Positions 17,724-27,452 of a DNA stretch of 64,000 nt are shown piece by piece. The position numbers and the translations under genes were made by a program. The notes beneath the pieces are model-generated. The model was not told the origin of the DNA and did no database searches. It saw only the letters and a list, made by a program, of their open reading frames with translations. The DNA is taken from NCBI RefSeq assembly GCF_021354595.1, contig NZ_JADWYJ010000006.1, positions 1 to 64,000 of the forward strand, written 5' to 3'. Position 1 is the first letter of the stretch; the number at the start of each line of letters is the position of its first letter. Source of the DNA: Maribellus sp. CM-23 (GTDB lineage: Bacteria > Bacteroidota > Bacteroidia > Bacteroidales > Prolixibacteraceae).

Positions 17724-19541
17724 CTATTTGTGTTTTCCGGTTTCGCGTTCTTCCCAGCCGCTTTTGCCTTCGTCCATATAAATCTCAACCAGCGATTTGG
17801 AAACACGTTCATCCACTTCTTCCACCAACTGAACCCGCAACGGCTGGGTTAGTTTTTTCTGCCAGTTTAATACTTCCCGGTAAGGAACTTCCGAATCGGT
17901 TTCATAAACCAGGTAGGCCCATTTTTCGGTGAACAAACTCCCTTTCATGGCCGGAATTACCTGCTGCATGTTCGAGCCCAGAAAACTTAGCGATAAGGCC
18001 CTGGCCCAGTATATCCAGGGGCCGGCAGTAATGTAGAAGTACGGATTGAGCAGGCGTGACCTTGATTCGAGCGAGGCATTGGCATAATCGAGCTGAATAC
18101 CGGCAAAGCCAATCCCGGTGTTTTCGTTGTAAAAAGTGATCCACGGTATATCGGCTTCCATTTTCAGATCGGTAAGATCGGCCATGTTGGCAACATCGTA
18201 AGTAATCACTTCGTCTCTGATTACATCGTACCACGCGGCATGGGTCATCAATTCGCGTTTAAACACAATTTCTGCATTTCGCAGGGCAATGGTCTGAACG
18301 GTTTCGTTGATGCGCATGTTGGTGGTGCTTTCAAAATACGGAACGCCGGGATAGAAAGTATAGCGTACCGAAGCATCCACTTCGGGCATATTGCGCAGGT
18401 TTCCCCAAAATTCGGCAGTGGCAAGCACCGGGCCGGAGGTGGAATACATGTTCTGGTCGTGTTTCCAATCGGCAGTGTGTGTCCAGGCGCGGGGAGGCAC
18501 ATAAATTCCCGGGTTCCAGTGTATGGCTCCGTTTGTTTCCATCCGGTGAAACAAGGGCACTTCCGGTTTGGTTTTCAAGGTAAGCTGATCGAGATGCCCT
18601 GAGTTGGGATGAAGGACCGCATTAAAATAGTTGTTGTCGATCCGAAGTCCGGGAAGTTCTCCCTGAACTCGCAGATCAGTTTGCCAGGTTTTAGCCAGGG
18701 ATTTTTCGTTGTTGTAGTATACCAGGTACACCTTGCTGCTTTTGGCGGGGACATTGGCCAGAAATGCGAGTTTGCAGGTAGCGGTAGGCATCCACAGTGG
18801 AATATGTCGTTTGGGCTGTCCTTTCTTATCCGGTTCGAGATCATCCTCAACGGTGTACTGCTGAATGTCGAATACTTGGCAGGGAACCTCCGTTAAACTG
18901 AAATTTTTCGGGTCGACCTCCACAACCCGGATCTCGCGTTTTAGGTCGTTCGCTTCATCGGGATAAAAGGGAAGCAACACTTCTACCGGTTCGTTTTCGC
19001 GATCAATTCCGGCAGTTTCACTCAGCACAAGCGATTTATAGTTCTTCCACGCTGTGTCAAAGGTCTTAGTCTGTTCCGGTGCTTTTACAATCCGGGTTGC
19101 CGATAAAAAGGTATCGTCATCCGAAGGTCGTGCCGATTTTTTTACCCGAACGGTAAGCGTAATTTCGTACGATTCTCCCGGATTCCATTTCATCCATCCG
19201 GTAATAACTGGCTGTTTGTACAAAGTATTGTCCTGCGATAGTGCATAGCCCGAGGGAGGGCGGTGCGTCAGCGCGGGTTTATCCAACTCTTCGTGAAGAT
19301 CGCCTTTGTAGAGGTTTACAAAACGCATGGGTTTCCCGTTTACTGCGGCCTCCACTTCGATAATGGATGCTTCCGGCAAATCAAGTTTGGCAATAAAATG
19401 ATAAAAAGGGATCGCCGGTACCGGATATCCCAGTTCCATGCTTTCAATTGTCAGCTTTGCTTGCTTTTCTTTTGCCTGGCTTGTTGTGCAAAAGCTAGCG
19501 AAGGTAAAAACTACCAGGATGATGTATAAGAAGTATTTCAT
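17724..19541 (-). CDS. Exported protein of unknown function, PUL B
   Basis: A 605-residue protein with a clear signal peptide (MKYFLYIILVVFTFASFCTT, cut near SQA). I do not recognise the family. Residues 25-180 are a beta-rich domain with a repeated LTVRVKKS-type strand. Residues about 190-300 contain VEVLLPFYPDEAND and a strand-rich stretch KVYLVYYNN. From about 305 (RIDNNYFNAVLHPNSGHLDQ) to 560 the pattern resembles the beta-sandwich seen in mutarotase-like and GH38 C-terminal domains. The Trp-rich segments (WNPGIYVPPRAWTHTADWKH) are typical of carbohydrate-contacting proteins. It lies 33 bases downstream of another unassigned exported protein and in the same direction as susC/susD of PUL B. 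A glycosidase, lyase or glycan-binding role is inference from context. Confidence 0.6.
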   Translation of the reverse strand: MKYFLYIILVVFTFASFCTTSQAKEKQAKLTIESMELGYPVPAIPFYHFIAKLDLPEASIIEVEAAVNGKPMRFVNLYKGDLHEELDKPALTHRPPSGYALSQDNTLYKQPVITGWMKWNPGESYEITLTVRVKKSARPSDDDTFLSATRIVKAPEQTKTFDTAWKNYKSLVLSETAGIDRENEPVEVLLPFYPDEANDLKREIRVVEVDPKNFSLTEVPCQVFDIQQYTVEDDLEPDKKGQPKRHIPLWMPTATCKLAFLANVPAKSSKVYLVYYNNEKSLAKTWQTDLRVQGELPGLRIDNNYFNAVLHPNSGHLDQLTLKTKPEVPLFHRMETNGAIHWNPGIYVPPRAWTHTADWKHDQNMYSTSGPVLATAEFWGNLRNMPEVDASVRYTFYPGVPYFESTTNMRINETVQTIALRNAEIVFKRELMTHAAWYDVIRDEVITYDVANMADLTDLKMEADIPWITFYNENTGIGFAGIQLDYANASLESRSRLLNPYFYITAGPWIYWARALSLSFLGSNMQQVIPAMKGSLFTEKWAYLVYETDSEVPYREVLNWQKKLTQPLRVQLVEEVDERVSKSLVEIYMDEGKSGWEERETGKHK

Positions 19542-19574
19542 TTGCTGTTGCTTTTAGTGTTGAAAATATCCGGT

Positions 19575-22232
19575 TTATTGCCGGGTGCTTATCAGGTTTC
19601 GGGCTCTGAGTTCATTAACGCCCTGTTCCCAGTAACTACCGCTTCCCCATAAATAATAGGAAAAGTACATGGTGGTTTTCTGAATGATCGGAGTCCAGGG
19701 TTGAAATTCCACATAATAGTGCGGTGCTTCCTGATTATCGGGGTGATTCATCCACATGTGCAGAAACAATGGTTGCGAGACAGGGAAAGCGCCAACAAAG
19801 CTGACTTTTGCCTGGGTATCGTATCCGGCATTCCAGCCTTCCTGCACCTGAATGGCCTGACCGTAGTATTGTTCCGGTCTCATGCGGTATTCCTTTAATC
19901 CATTGGTGGTTGGGACCGTAAAAACATCTTCGGTCCAGTGTTTCTCTCCCAGTTCCAGGATGGGTTGCGGCCCGATAACATTGGCTTCCGGATTTTTGAA
20001 CGTAAGCGCATACCGAACTTCCAGCAGAGGCGAGTTTCCGTAAAGGGTAAAGGTTTTTTTCAGATGGTTTCCAAAGTAGTCAGCTTCCATTTCTACCCGC
20101 ACAAAATCGCCCTCAGCCTTTACTAAACGGGCATTGTATATTTTGTGTGTTTCCATGCTTGCCTGCCCCAGAAAATCCTCAAAACCGCCGTAGGGATAAT
20201 AACCGTATTTTCGAAACGGCTTTTTATCGTTGTAGGTTTTTTCGGGCCATATTTTAAACAGCACATTGTCTTTTTTGCTTTTCACGATGTATTCGATTAC
20301 CCGTGCGCCGGTGCGAAGTAAGGTTACTTCCACCGAATCGTTTTCCATGCGGTATTCATTTATCCCATCGCTGTTTAAATCCATTTCGTAAGCATAGGAA
20401 TTGCCGGTTTTTGCTCCAACTCCCAGTTGTCCCTTAAATTCAGTACCAAGTGCACGAACCTTAACTTCGTATTGTCCGGCATCCAGATGGAGGTTGAAAT
20501 TTAACTCCTTGAAAGTTGAAATACCGGTTTGGCAGTTTATCGTTTGTTCAAATACCGCTTTGTCCGGGCTATTTTCTTTGAATACTTCCACGGTTACCGG
20601 AAATTCTTCTTTTTCCGAAAAGTTATGTACGGTTACCGGAAACTGAACCTCGGGTTCGTGACCGTATAGTAACTGATGCGCTGAAATAGCAGGAGGTAAA
20701 TCAAGCATGGCAACGGTGTTCTTTGTTTCGTTCCCATGTTTAAAATGAACGGCTACGGGATTAGTCAACCCCATGGCTTGTTTGCTGATTGTAAGCGGAA
20801 CATTGAATTGCCTGGATTCACCGGGCTCCAGCGAAACTGAAGCGTTGACGTTCCCGGCAGTTTCAATACCGGAAGGGAAGGTAAATGACAAGCTTCCGTT
20901 TAGGGGGCTGTTGGTATAATTTCGGAGCATCACTTGCAGGTTATATCCATTAACAGAAGCTTCCATGTCGATGTTATCACTGAAATAACTTTCAAGGAAA
21001 TACCGGTCGAGATACAGCAATTGTAGGGCATTTCTGAATTTTGAAGGCCCCATCATCAGTGCATTTTCAAAAACGGCTACAGCTTTTCGGCTTAAAATGG
21101 CATCCCACAGAGCGGCTTGTGTAAATTCCTTTTCTTTTTCAACAAATAGCACCATTGAAGACGTCATGTTCCCGTTTAGCATCCCGGTTTTATTGATGAA
21201 GGGCATATTTTCGTTGTCGATCTGTTCTTTGTTGCCTTCAACGGCGATGTATCCGTCGAATTCGAAAGCATCGCAGGACGGGTCATAAACAGGGCGAAAG
21301 GCATAACCGCCTTTTTGATGTGCATAGTCGATCCATGCCTGTTTCGTTTGCATGTCCTGTACTTGCAGACCATCGTAATCTTTACATCCGTAAATGGGCG
21401 AAAATCCTACATCGGCTAAAACCGGTAAGTCGACTTGCTGCACCCATGTTTTTATTTCCTGTTGGGCGAGGAAATCCATGTATCCATCAAAAATAAACCA
21501 GCTGTTTCCTTCGTTCATTCCGCGGCCAATTAATTCCAGCGGATGACCTGGAGTGCAGGTAACGCTTTTTAGTAGGGTAGAGGCACCAAACCATCCTTTT
21601 TTCAGACTGAACTGTGTTAGTATTTCTTGGGTGTCAGCAATCAGTTGAACGAGTTGCTCTGCTTTGGTGTGATCGGCGGTTACAACGACGAAAAGATCTT
21701 TATCCCCGGCTTTGGAAACGAAAGCGTAAACCGGTTCAAAATCGGTTGCACCGAACTGATAGCTGTTTAATGCATCCGTCCAACCAAAAATAGCTTTTGC
21801 CTCTGTTTCCAGTTCTGCACCAAGAGGCGTTTCCGAGTTTATGATCGCTAGTACATTGGCATCGGTTGATTCTTTGGAAAGTTCTTCTTTTGAGGGCTGG
21901 TCAAAAACTTTACAAGGGTTTTGTAAAAGAGCGGAGATGAAGCCCTCCTGCATAAATAATCCGGGAATTCCCATGTCGTCGGCTGCATCAATTTTACTTT
22001 GCAAAATGGTGGGGGGGAGATCAGTGATGGCGGTTTTAAAAAGGCTTCCGTAGCGGTTCCACACGGTGTAATTGTTTTGCCAGTGGTTGGTGTAACCGTT
22101 GAACTCAAGTTTGTTTTCGATGGGCTTGGTTAGTTTATCCTGCTCTTTATTGCTCTGTCCGTTGGAAGAGAACGAGTTGAACAGGAAAAGAATAGAAATT
22201 ACAGCTAACTGAATTTTAAAAGTTGATTTCAT
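19575..22232 (-). CDS. Large exported protein of unknown function, PUL B
   Basis: An 885-residue exported protein. The ATG at 22232 is chosen because it begins a good signal peptide (MKSTFKIQLAVISILFLFNS) and because a longer frame up to 22337 would run through the terminator of the preceding susD gene. I do not recognise the family. The N-terminal half (about 25-420) has mixed alpha/beta character. The middle (about 425-600) looks like two immunoglobulin-like sandwiches. The last 280 residues (NDSVEVTLLRTGARVIEYIV, then GGFEDF, LLEVRYALTF and FLHMWMNHPDNQEAPHYYVE) resemble a mutarotase-type supersandwich, which is common in sugar-acting enzymes. It is followed 33 bases later by the 605-residue exported protein. 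Likely a new enzyme of the PUL B glycan pathway; no catalytic residues can be assigned. Confidence 0.6.
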   Translation of the reverse strand: MKSTFKIQLAVISILFLFNSFSSNGQSNKEQDKLTKPIENKLEFNGYTNHWQNNYTVWNRYGSLFKTAITDLPPTILQSKIDAADDMGIPGLFMQEGFISALLQNPCKVFDQPSKEELSKESTDANVLAIINSETPLGAELETEAKAIFGWTDALNSYQFGATDFEPVYAFVSKAGDKDLFVVVTADHTKAEQLVQLIADTQEILTQFSLKKGWFGASTLLKSVTCTPGHPLELIGRGMNEGNSWFIFDGYMDFLAQQEIKTWVQQVDLPVLADVGFSPIYGCKDYDGLQVQDMQTKQAWIDYAHQKGGYAFRPVYDPSCDAFEFDGYIAVEGNKEQIDNENMPFINKTGMLNGNMTSSMVLFVEKEKEFTQAALWDAILSRKAVAVFENALMMGPSKFRNALQLLYLDRYFLESYFSDNIDMEASVNGYNLQVMLRNYTNSPLNGSLSFTFPSGIETAGNVNASVSLEPGESRQFNVPLTISKQAMGLTNPVAVHFKHGNETKNTVAMLDLPPAISAHQLLYGHEPEVQFPVTVHNFSEKEEFPVTVEVFKENSPDKAVFEQTINCQTGISTFKELNFNLHLDAGQYEVKVRALGTEFKGQLGVGAKTGNSYAYEMDLNSDGINEYRMENDSVEVTLLRTGARVIEYIVKSKKDNVLFKIWPEKTYNDKKPFRKYGYYPYGGFEDFLGQASMETHKIYNARLVKAEGDFVRVEMEADYFGNHLKKTFTLYGNSPLLEVRYALTFKNPEANVIGPQPILELGEKHWTEDVFTVPTTNGLKEYRMRPEQYYGQAIQVQEGWNAGYDTQAKVSFVGAFPVSQPLFLHMWMNHPDNQEAPHYYVEFQPWTPIIQKTTMYFSYYLWGSGSYWEQGVNELRARNLISTRQ

Positions 22233-22290
22233 AAGCCTGGTGTTAAATGAAGTGTAAAAGAAAGGGGTAAAAGCCGAATAGAAAGAACGT

Positions 22291-22330
22291 AGAATAAAAA
22301 AGAAAAGGCCGCCACAATCAGGCGGCCTTT
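22291..22330 (-). terminator. Rho-independent terminator after PUL B susD
   Basis: A perfect 10-bp stem AAAGGCCGCC/GGCGGCCTTT (22304-22313 and 22321-22330) with a 7-nt loop, followed on the minus strand by TCTTTTTTA. It lies 23 bases after the susD stop and shows that the two downstream exported-protein genes need either read-through or their own promoter. Confidence 0.88.
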
Positions 22331-22353
22331 GTATCATTCAATGAATAAAAACA

Positions 22354-23925
22354 TTAGAAGTTGGCACCACCGGTATCCCACCAAAGATGGGTTGCAATGT
22401 CGTCTTTGGCACCTGTTCCCATAGTCGCAACGGCAGCAGCAACTCCACTGGCGTTATTATCCCTTTCGCTTTGAATAAATGGCATTCTTCTTAAGAAATC
22501 ATTAGCAGCAATCACACCCCAGTCAGAATTACTGTCATTTTTCGTATTGTATGGTAACTTGGGATATCCTGTTCTGCGGTGGTCGCACCAGGGTTCATTG
22601 GCATTCTGGAAATCATTCAGCCATTTTTGAGTAATAATTTTTTCCAGTTTCCTTTCATTGCTGTCGGCGTCATTCCATGCAGGAGTTATATCAGTACGCG
22701 ACGTCCAGTTATTTCTTGAATCTTTTGGATCCACATAGTTGATTGGAGTACTGGTTGCATCGGCAAGATATTCGTCTACACCACCAGCTCCCCAGTCTGC
22801 AAATGAAGCTTTTACCCCATCTTCGTAGTTTGTTTTTGCATCTCCTGCTCCGGCCCAACCTCTTAGAGCAGCTTCGGCTTTAGCAAAGCAGACCTCAGCA
22901 TAGGTAAAAGATCTTCTTGAACTAACCGATTTAAAATCACTTGAGGCAGTGGAATAGGCTAATCTTTGGTCTTTTGCTTCGAGCCATGCTCCACTATGTA
23001 TTCCTTTGTATGGCCAGTCTGGATGATCAGGATAAAGCGTATTGTCGGTTGCCGGATCGAACATTTTTCCAATCCTGTTATCTTTCATTCCTACCATATA
23101 TGATTCCATGGCTGCTCCCATACGTGTGTCGCCCCATTCAAAACAGATTACAGAAAGATACAGTTTTTCTCCGTAGAGAGATACAAGGAAATTATCACCG
23201 TTTGAACTGATCAACCCAGCCGGATCACTCAACGCTTTTTCTCCTTGTGCTTTTGCTAAATCTTTATCTACTTTAGAAATTCTTATGGCAAGACGTAAAC
23301 GCAGCGAGTTTACAAGTTTCATCCATTTCTCGATATCTCCACCGTAGCTGGCATCAAACTTAGCTATTCCTGCATACTCCTTATTAGCTGCGAAAACTGA
23401 TTGAATTTCATCTAAATCAGCAAAAAGGTAATTGTATAAATCTTGTTCGCTGTCATATATATTAGCTTCACCCTTAATACCATATTTAGAGTAGATAACT
23501 GGTCCATAGAAAGATGTAAGCTTTGAAATTCCATACACCTGAACCAATTTGGCCCATGCGGCGAAGACATCGTAACCGCCCTCATTGGCCATTTTAATTA
23601 CCTGGGCACCTGGCGACATTATATTGTTATAAATACGCCCCCAGTTAGGGTTCCATGTAATATAGTATGTGGTATTATTTCTGCCTCCGACAAATGGAGT
23701 CGGGGTTCCAACGTGACGAACAAAGTTATCATGCGCAAGGTCTTCATGAATCTGACCTCCAAAAATATTATATAACATACCTTGAAATGGAGAACCAAGC
23801 AGGTTGAAGTCCTGTTCCAATTCGGTGTCTGAAATCAAATAATGATTTCTGTTTGCCTCTTCGAAATTATCGGTACATGCGAAAAATCCGAGAGCGAATA
23901 TTACTATTAAAAATATCTTTTTCAT
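22354..23925 (-). CDS. SusD-like lipoprotein of PUL B
   Basis: A 523-residue SusD-like lipoprotein (lipobox FFAC, Cys17, then TDNFEEANRNHYLIS). The sequence is of the SusD_2 type, shorter and distinct from the RagB-like members in PULs A and C. Recognisable parts are WMKLVNSLRLRLAIRISKVD (about 208-228), RSFTYAEVCFAKAEAALRGW near 340, and the C-terminal KIITQKWLNDFQNANEPWCDHRRTGYP. It should sit on the SusC encoded 11 bases upstream and capture the glycan. It ends 23 bases before a strong terminator. Confidence 0.92.
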   Translation of the reverse strand: MKKIFLIVIFALGFFACTDNFEEANRNHYLISDTELEQDFNLLGSPFQGMLYNIFGGQIHEDLAHDNFVRHVGTPTPFVGGRNNTTYYITWNPNWGRIYNNIMSPGAQVIKMANEGGYDVFAAWAKLVQVYGISKLTSFYGPVIYSKYGIKGEANIYDSEQDLYNYLFADLDEIQSVFAANKEYAGIAKFDASYGGDIEKWMKLVNSLRLRLAIRISKVDKDLAKAQGEKALSDPAGLISSNGDNFLVSLYGEKLYLSVICFEWGDTRMGAAMESYMVGMKDNRIGKMFDPATDNTLYPDHPDWPYKGIHSGAWLEAKDQRLAYSTASSDFKSVSSRRSFTYAEVCFAKAEAALRGWAGAGDAKTNYEDGVKASFADWGAGGVDEYLADATSTPINYVDPKDSRNNWTSRTDITPAWNDADSNERKLEKIITQKWLNDFQNANEPWCDHRRTGYPKLPYNTKNDSNSDWGVIAANDFLRRMPFIQSERDNNASGVAAAVATMGTGAKDDIATHLWWDTGGANF

Positions 23926-23936
23926 GGTTCTTCAGA

Positions 23937-26900
23937 TTAGAAAGTTACTTTTAAATTAAACCCATAGGTTCTGGTAGCAGGCACGTTAAAGTTGTCGAGC
24001 GACTGTGAACTATTATTGGTACTCATTGCTAATTCAGGATCGAACGGCGCTTTTTTGTAAAAAATGATCAAATTCTGTCCTACAAGTGAAACGGATGCTC
24101 CCGCTAAGGGTAGGTTAAGTTTTTTTACATCAAGCTCATAAGCAATCGATAATTGACTTAAACGAATGCTTGTTCTGTCGTAAACATAAGGTTCGAGAAT
24201 ACCATTTCTTCCACCGGTACCGCCACCTTCAGCATAATATTTGAACGGATCGACCTGACTAACGGCCTTACCGCTAGGATCAACTCCGTTTACTGGAACA
24301 TAGCCTAGATCTCTTGCATAGCCTGATCGTTTACTAACACCCCATCCGTCAAGCATTGATTCAGTTTGACTAACCGACTTTCCACCAAATTTACCGGAAA
24401 TAAGAGCTCCGATATTTATACGGTCAATCTGTATGTTGTTGTTCCATGAAAGCGTAAAGTCTGGCAATAAATTACCCAGATACCCCACAGACCAATCGTT
24501 TACATCATGTTTAACTGCAGTTTTTAACGGGCGGCCGTTTGCGTCGAGCATAATACGTCCCTGATCGTCTCTTCTGAACATAAAACCGTAGAGGTCACCG
24601 AAAGAACCACCTGCTCTCAGGAATGTTTCATAACCTTCTGAAGAGCCCATACCGATTATACGGCCTGGATCATCCGGATCTAGTTCAACAATCTCATTAT
24701 CATTCGTAAAGAAGTTAAAGGCTGTAGACCATGTAACGCTGTTACTTTGAACCGGAATGAAATCAACAGTAAGTTCAATACCTTTGTTTACAATTTCACC
24801 AACATTAATATTTTGGTTTGTATACAAACCTTGTTCTTCAGGTGGTAAACTTACATTCAGGAACTGGTTTGTACTTTTGTTGTTATAGTAGGTAAAATCT
24901 GCACCAACACGTCCTTTAAACAATTTAAATTCAACTCCAAGCTCATTACTGGTTATCTTTTCAGGTTTCAAATCAGTCCATGGCTGTCTTAAGTTTCTGG
25001 TTATACCTCCAAGAGAACCAGAAATTGAATTATCAGAACGGATAGAATTCCAAGGTACCTCTTTAGCAGCCTGTGCACTTGAACCCCTCAATTTGAGGAA
25101 TGAGATAAAATCAGGCAATTCAATTATATTATTAACGATGGCAACTAATCCAACTGAAGGATAAAAATAGGAAGGACCATCAGTTGTTCCGATAAGTGTT
25201 GAAGACCAATCGTTACGAGCAGAAACATCAAGATACAACATATCGTTATACCCCAGGTTAATACTACCATAAACCGATTGCAGAATGGTTTCACCACCCG
25301 ATTCGGTTATTACAGTGTTGGTAGGATAGTTTTGTGTGGAAAATACATTCGGATACAGCAGCGTGTTTGTTCCGTTGTTTGCACTCATACCCTGCCAGTT
25401 ATGTTTGCTGTAACTTGAACCAATAAAGGCAGTTAGATTCAGTTTGTCAAAAGTATTGTCATACTTTAACATCGCATCTGAATAAAGCTTGGTATCTGTA
25501 CTGTTTGAGAACACATATCTTCCGTTTGCAGAAACGTTGGTAACGTTTGAGCCAGCCATATCTTTCTGTTTAAAACGATAGTCCACATATTCGTAGGTTC
25601 CCCTGGTAATAAAAGACACATGGTCACTTATGCTGTAGTCAGCAGATGCCATGGCAATAATTCTTTTATTCGTTTCTTCAATGGGTTCCATATTAATTAT
25701 CCAGTAAGGGTTACTGATATGGTGGTCAACTACATACACATTTTGAAGCCACATGTTTCTGTCTTCATCAAAATATTTATAATTTGTTGAGTAGTCAGCC
25801 CAGTTCCTTTCACGTGGAAAATTGTACAGACCGGTAAGAGGATTAAGATAATATCCGGCAGCATTTCTGTTGTTGATTACTTCCGACGCAAGTATAACAT
25901 TTGACGACAATGTCAATTTTTCATCTAACAACTTGGTTGATTGTTTAAATGAAACGTTGTTTTTATTGTATTCATTGTTGCGAATGATACCATCGGCCGA
26001 AGTATTTGAGTATGAGAAATACGCCGTTGTAACTTTATTTCCTCCACTAACGGTAACGCTATTTACTAAGTTATTACCAACTTGAAAGAAATCTTTCATC
26101 TGATCTTCAGAATAGTTGGTACCTCCTTTTGTTGTCGACCAGCTTTCTTTTGCTCCGTTTACTGCTCCATAATCAAACTGAAGTTCAGGATAAATCAAAA
26201 CACTCTCAAAGGTGGTGGTAGAACTTAATGTTACTTTAGTTTTTCCTTCAGCCCCTTTTTTAGTGGTAATCAGAACTACCCCGTTTGCACCCTGACTACC
26301 ATACAGGATGGAAGCGTTCAAGCCTTTTAATACGTTTATACTTTCGATATCGTCAGGATTCAATTGTGACAGGCCATCACCCGAATCGTTTCCACCCCAC
26401 ATACCGGGTTGCGAACGTTTGATGTTCATAATCGGGATACCGTCGATAACATATAATGGTTCACTAGTTCCACCTAGCGATTTGAAACCCCTGAGTACAA
26501 CTCTTGTGGAACCGCCGGCTCCGGATGAACTCTTTTCAATTTCCAAACCGGCAGCCTGACCATTTAAGGCATCCATAAAGTTGATGCTTTTGGCTTTCAA
26601 CAACTCTTCTCCTGATACTTGCTGAGAAGCATAAGTCAGTGTCTTTTTATCGCGCTGAATACCCAAAGCAGTAACAACTACCTCCTCAAGACTTTTAGTA
26701 TCAACCAGCATCTGAATATTTTCTACCGCTTGTCCTGAATAGGTAATTTCCTGAGAAATCATGCCAATAAAGCTAAAAACAACAACATCACCGGTTTTTA
26801 CATTATTAAGGACATAGTTTCCATCTATATCCGTAATCGTACCGTTTGATGTGTTTTGTACTACTACCGAAACTCCCGGGAGAGGTAGGTTGGAATCGTC

Positions 26901-27050
26901 AGTTACCTTACCTTTTAATACACCTTGAGCACTTGATCCTGATGCCAGGCAAGTCATTATTAGTGCATTTAAAATGAAAATAACCACTGATTTTTTAATC
27001 GTCAGCCATTTCAGATGGCTATGGCTGAGCATAGAGTAAATTTTTTTCAT
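23937..27050 (-). CDS. SusC/RagA TonB-dependent transporter, PUL B (no STN domain)
   Basis: A 1037-residue TonB-dependent importer using the ATG at 27050; a frame ten codons longer exists but starts with an unsuitable stretch. After a long signal region (cut near SGSSAQG) comes directly a carboxypeptidase D regulatory-like domain (VLKGKVTDDSNLPLPGVSVV). The TonB-box-like LEEVVVTALGIQRDKKTLTY, the plug with VLKGLNASILYGSQGANGVV, and the barrel ending YGFNLKVTF follow. There is no STN domain, so signalling through FecR is not expected. This fits the absence of sigma and fecR genes here and the presence of a different regulator divergently encoded at 27453. SusD follows by 11 bases. Confidence 0.95.
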   Translation of the reverse strand: MKKIYSMLSHSHLKWLTIKKSVVIFILNALIMTCLASGSSAQGVLKGKVTDDSNLPLPGVSVVVQNTSNGTITDIDGNYVLNNVKTGDVVVFSFIGMISQEITYSGQAVENIQMLVDTKSLEEVVVTALGIQRDKKTLTYASQQVSGEELLKAKSINFMDALNGQAAGLEIEKSSSGAGGSTRVVLRGFKSLGGTSEPLYVIDGIPIMNIKRSQPGMWGGNDSGDGLSQLNPDDIESINVLKGLNASILYGSQGANGVVLITTKKGAEGKTKVTLSSTTTFESVLIYPELQFDYGAVNGAKESWSTTKGGTNYSEDQMKDFFQVGNNLVNSVTVSGGNKVTTAYFSYSNTSADGIIRNNEYNKNNVSFKQSTKLLDEKLTLSSNVILASEVINNRNAAGYYLNPLTGLYNFPRERNWADYSTNYKYFDEDRNMWLQNVYVVDHHISNPYWIINMEPIEETNKRIIAMASADYSISDHVSFITRGTYEYVDYRFKQKDMAGSNVTNVSANGRYVFSNSTDTKLYSDAMLKYDNTFDKLNLTAFIGSSYSKHNWQGMSANNGTNTLLYPNVFSTQNYPTNTVITESGGETILQSVYGSINLGYNDMLYLDVSARNDWSSTLIGTTDGPSYFYPSVGLVAIVNNIIELPDFISFLKLRGSSAQAAKEVPWNSIRSDNSISGSLGGITRNLRQPWTDLKPEKITSNELGVEFKLFKGRVGADFTYYNNKSTNQFLNVSLPPEEQGLYTNQNINVGEIVNKGIELTVDFIPVQSNSVTWSTAFNFFTNDNEIVELDPDDPGRIIGMGSSEGYETFLRAGGSFGDLYGFMFRRDDQGRIMLDANGRPLKTAVKHDVNDWSVGYLGNLLPDFTLSWNNNIQIDRINIGALISGKFGGKSVSQTESMLDGWGVSKRSGYARDLGYVPVNGVDPSGKAVSQVDPFKYYAEGGGTGGRNGILEPYVYDRTSIRLSQLSIAYELDVKKLNLPLAGASVSLVGQNLIIFYKKAPFDPELAMSTNNSSQSLDNFNVPATRTYGFNLKVTF

Positions 27051-27138
27051 AAGTAGTTTATTAGTGAATATTTGGGTCAAATTACGGTGGATAGATCACT
27101 TTCTATTTTTGCGCTGAGGTAAATTTTTCTGATTTCTT

Positions 27139-27172
27139 GTTAATCAAGATTAATATTGGATTAATATATTTG
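27139..27172 (+). promoter_or_regulatory. TTAAT direct repeats with an overlapping -7 box between PUL B susC and its regulator
   Basis: Three TTAAT repeats start at 27140, 27150 and 27161, so they are spaced 10 and 11 bases, about one helical turn. The third runs into TATATTTG (27165-27172), an exact Bacteroidota TAnnTTTG -7 box pointing toward the regulator gene. On the other strand they lie roughly 90-115 bases before the susC start. SARP-type winged-helix regulators are known to bind direct repeats spaced 11 bases, so this is a candidate binding site for the divergently encoded regulator. That link is inference. The rest of the 402-base spacer (27051-27452) holds no supported gene. Confidence 0.45.
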
Positions 27173-27452
27173 TAATAGAATGTTTGTCAGAAGAATGGAG
27201 GGCAGGTATTATTTGGTAAAAAAGGCTTCGTTTTTCACGGATTGAAGGTCTTGATGGATGAATTTCCTGTTTTTTGCATTGTTCCGACAGAATGAGATGC
27301 TTCATTTTTATAGAGTTTTTGTTTAAGCCAGATAGTCTAAACTCGTTCAGAACCTACAGGAGGTTAAATAAGATTTACCGTTTTTGAATTATGATTATAA
27401 GACAGTTCAGAGCCATCGCACTGTTACCCCATTGGTTTAACAATAAACTCAT

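Noticed and set aside
22233..22337. N-terminal extension of the 885-residue exported protein to 22337
   Set aside because: The extra 35 codons run through the strong terminator of the preceding susD gene and place a non-signal stretch before a good signal peptide.
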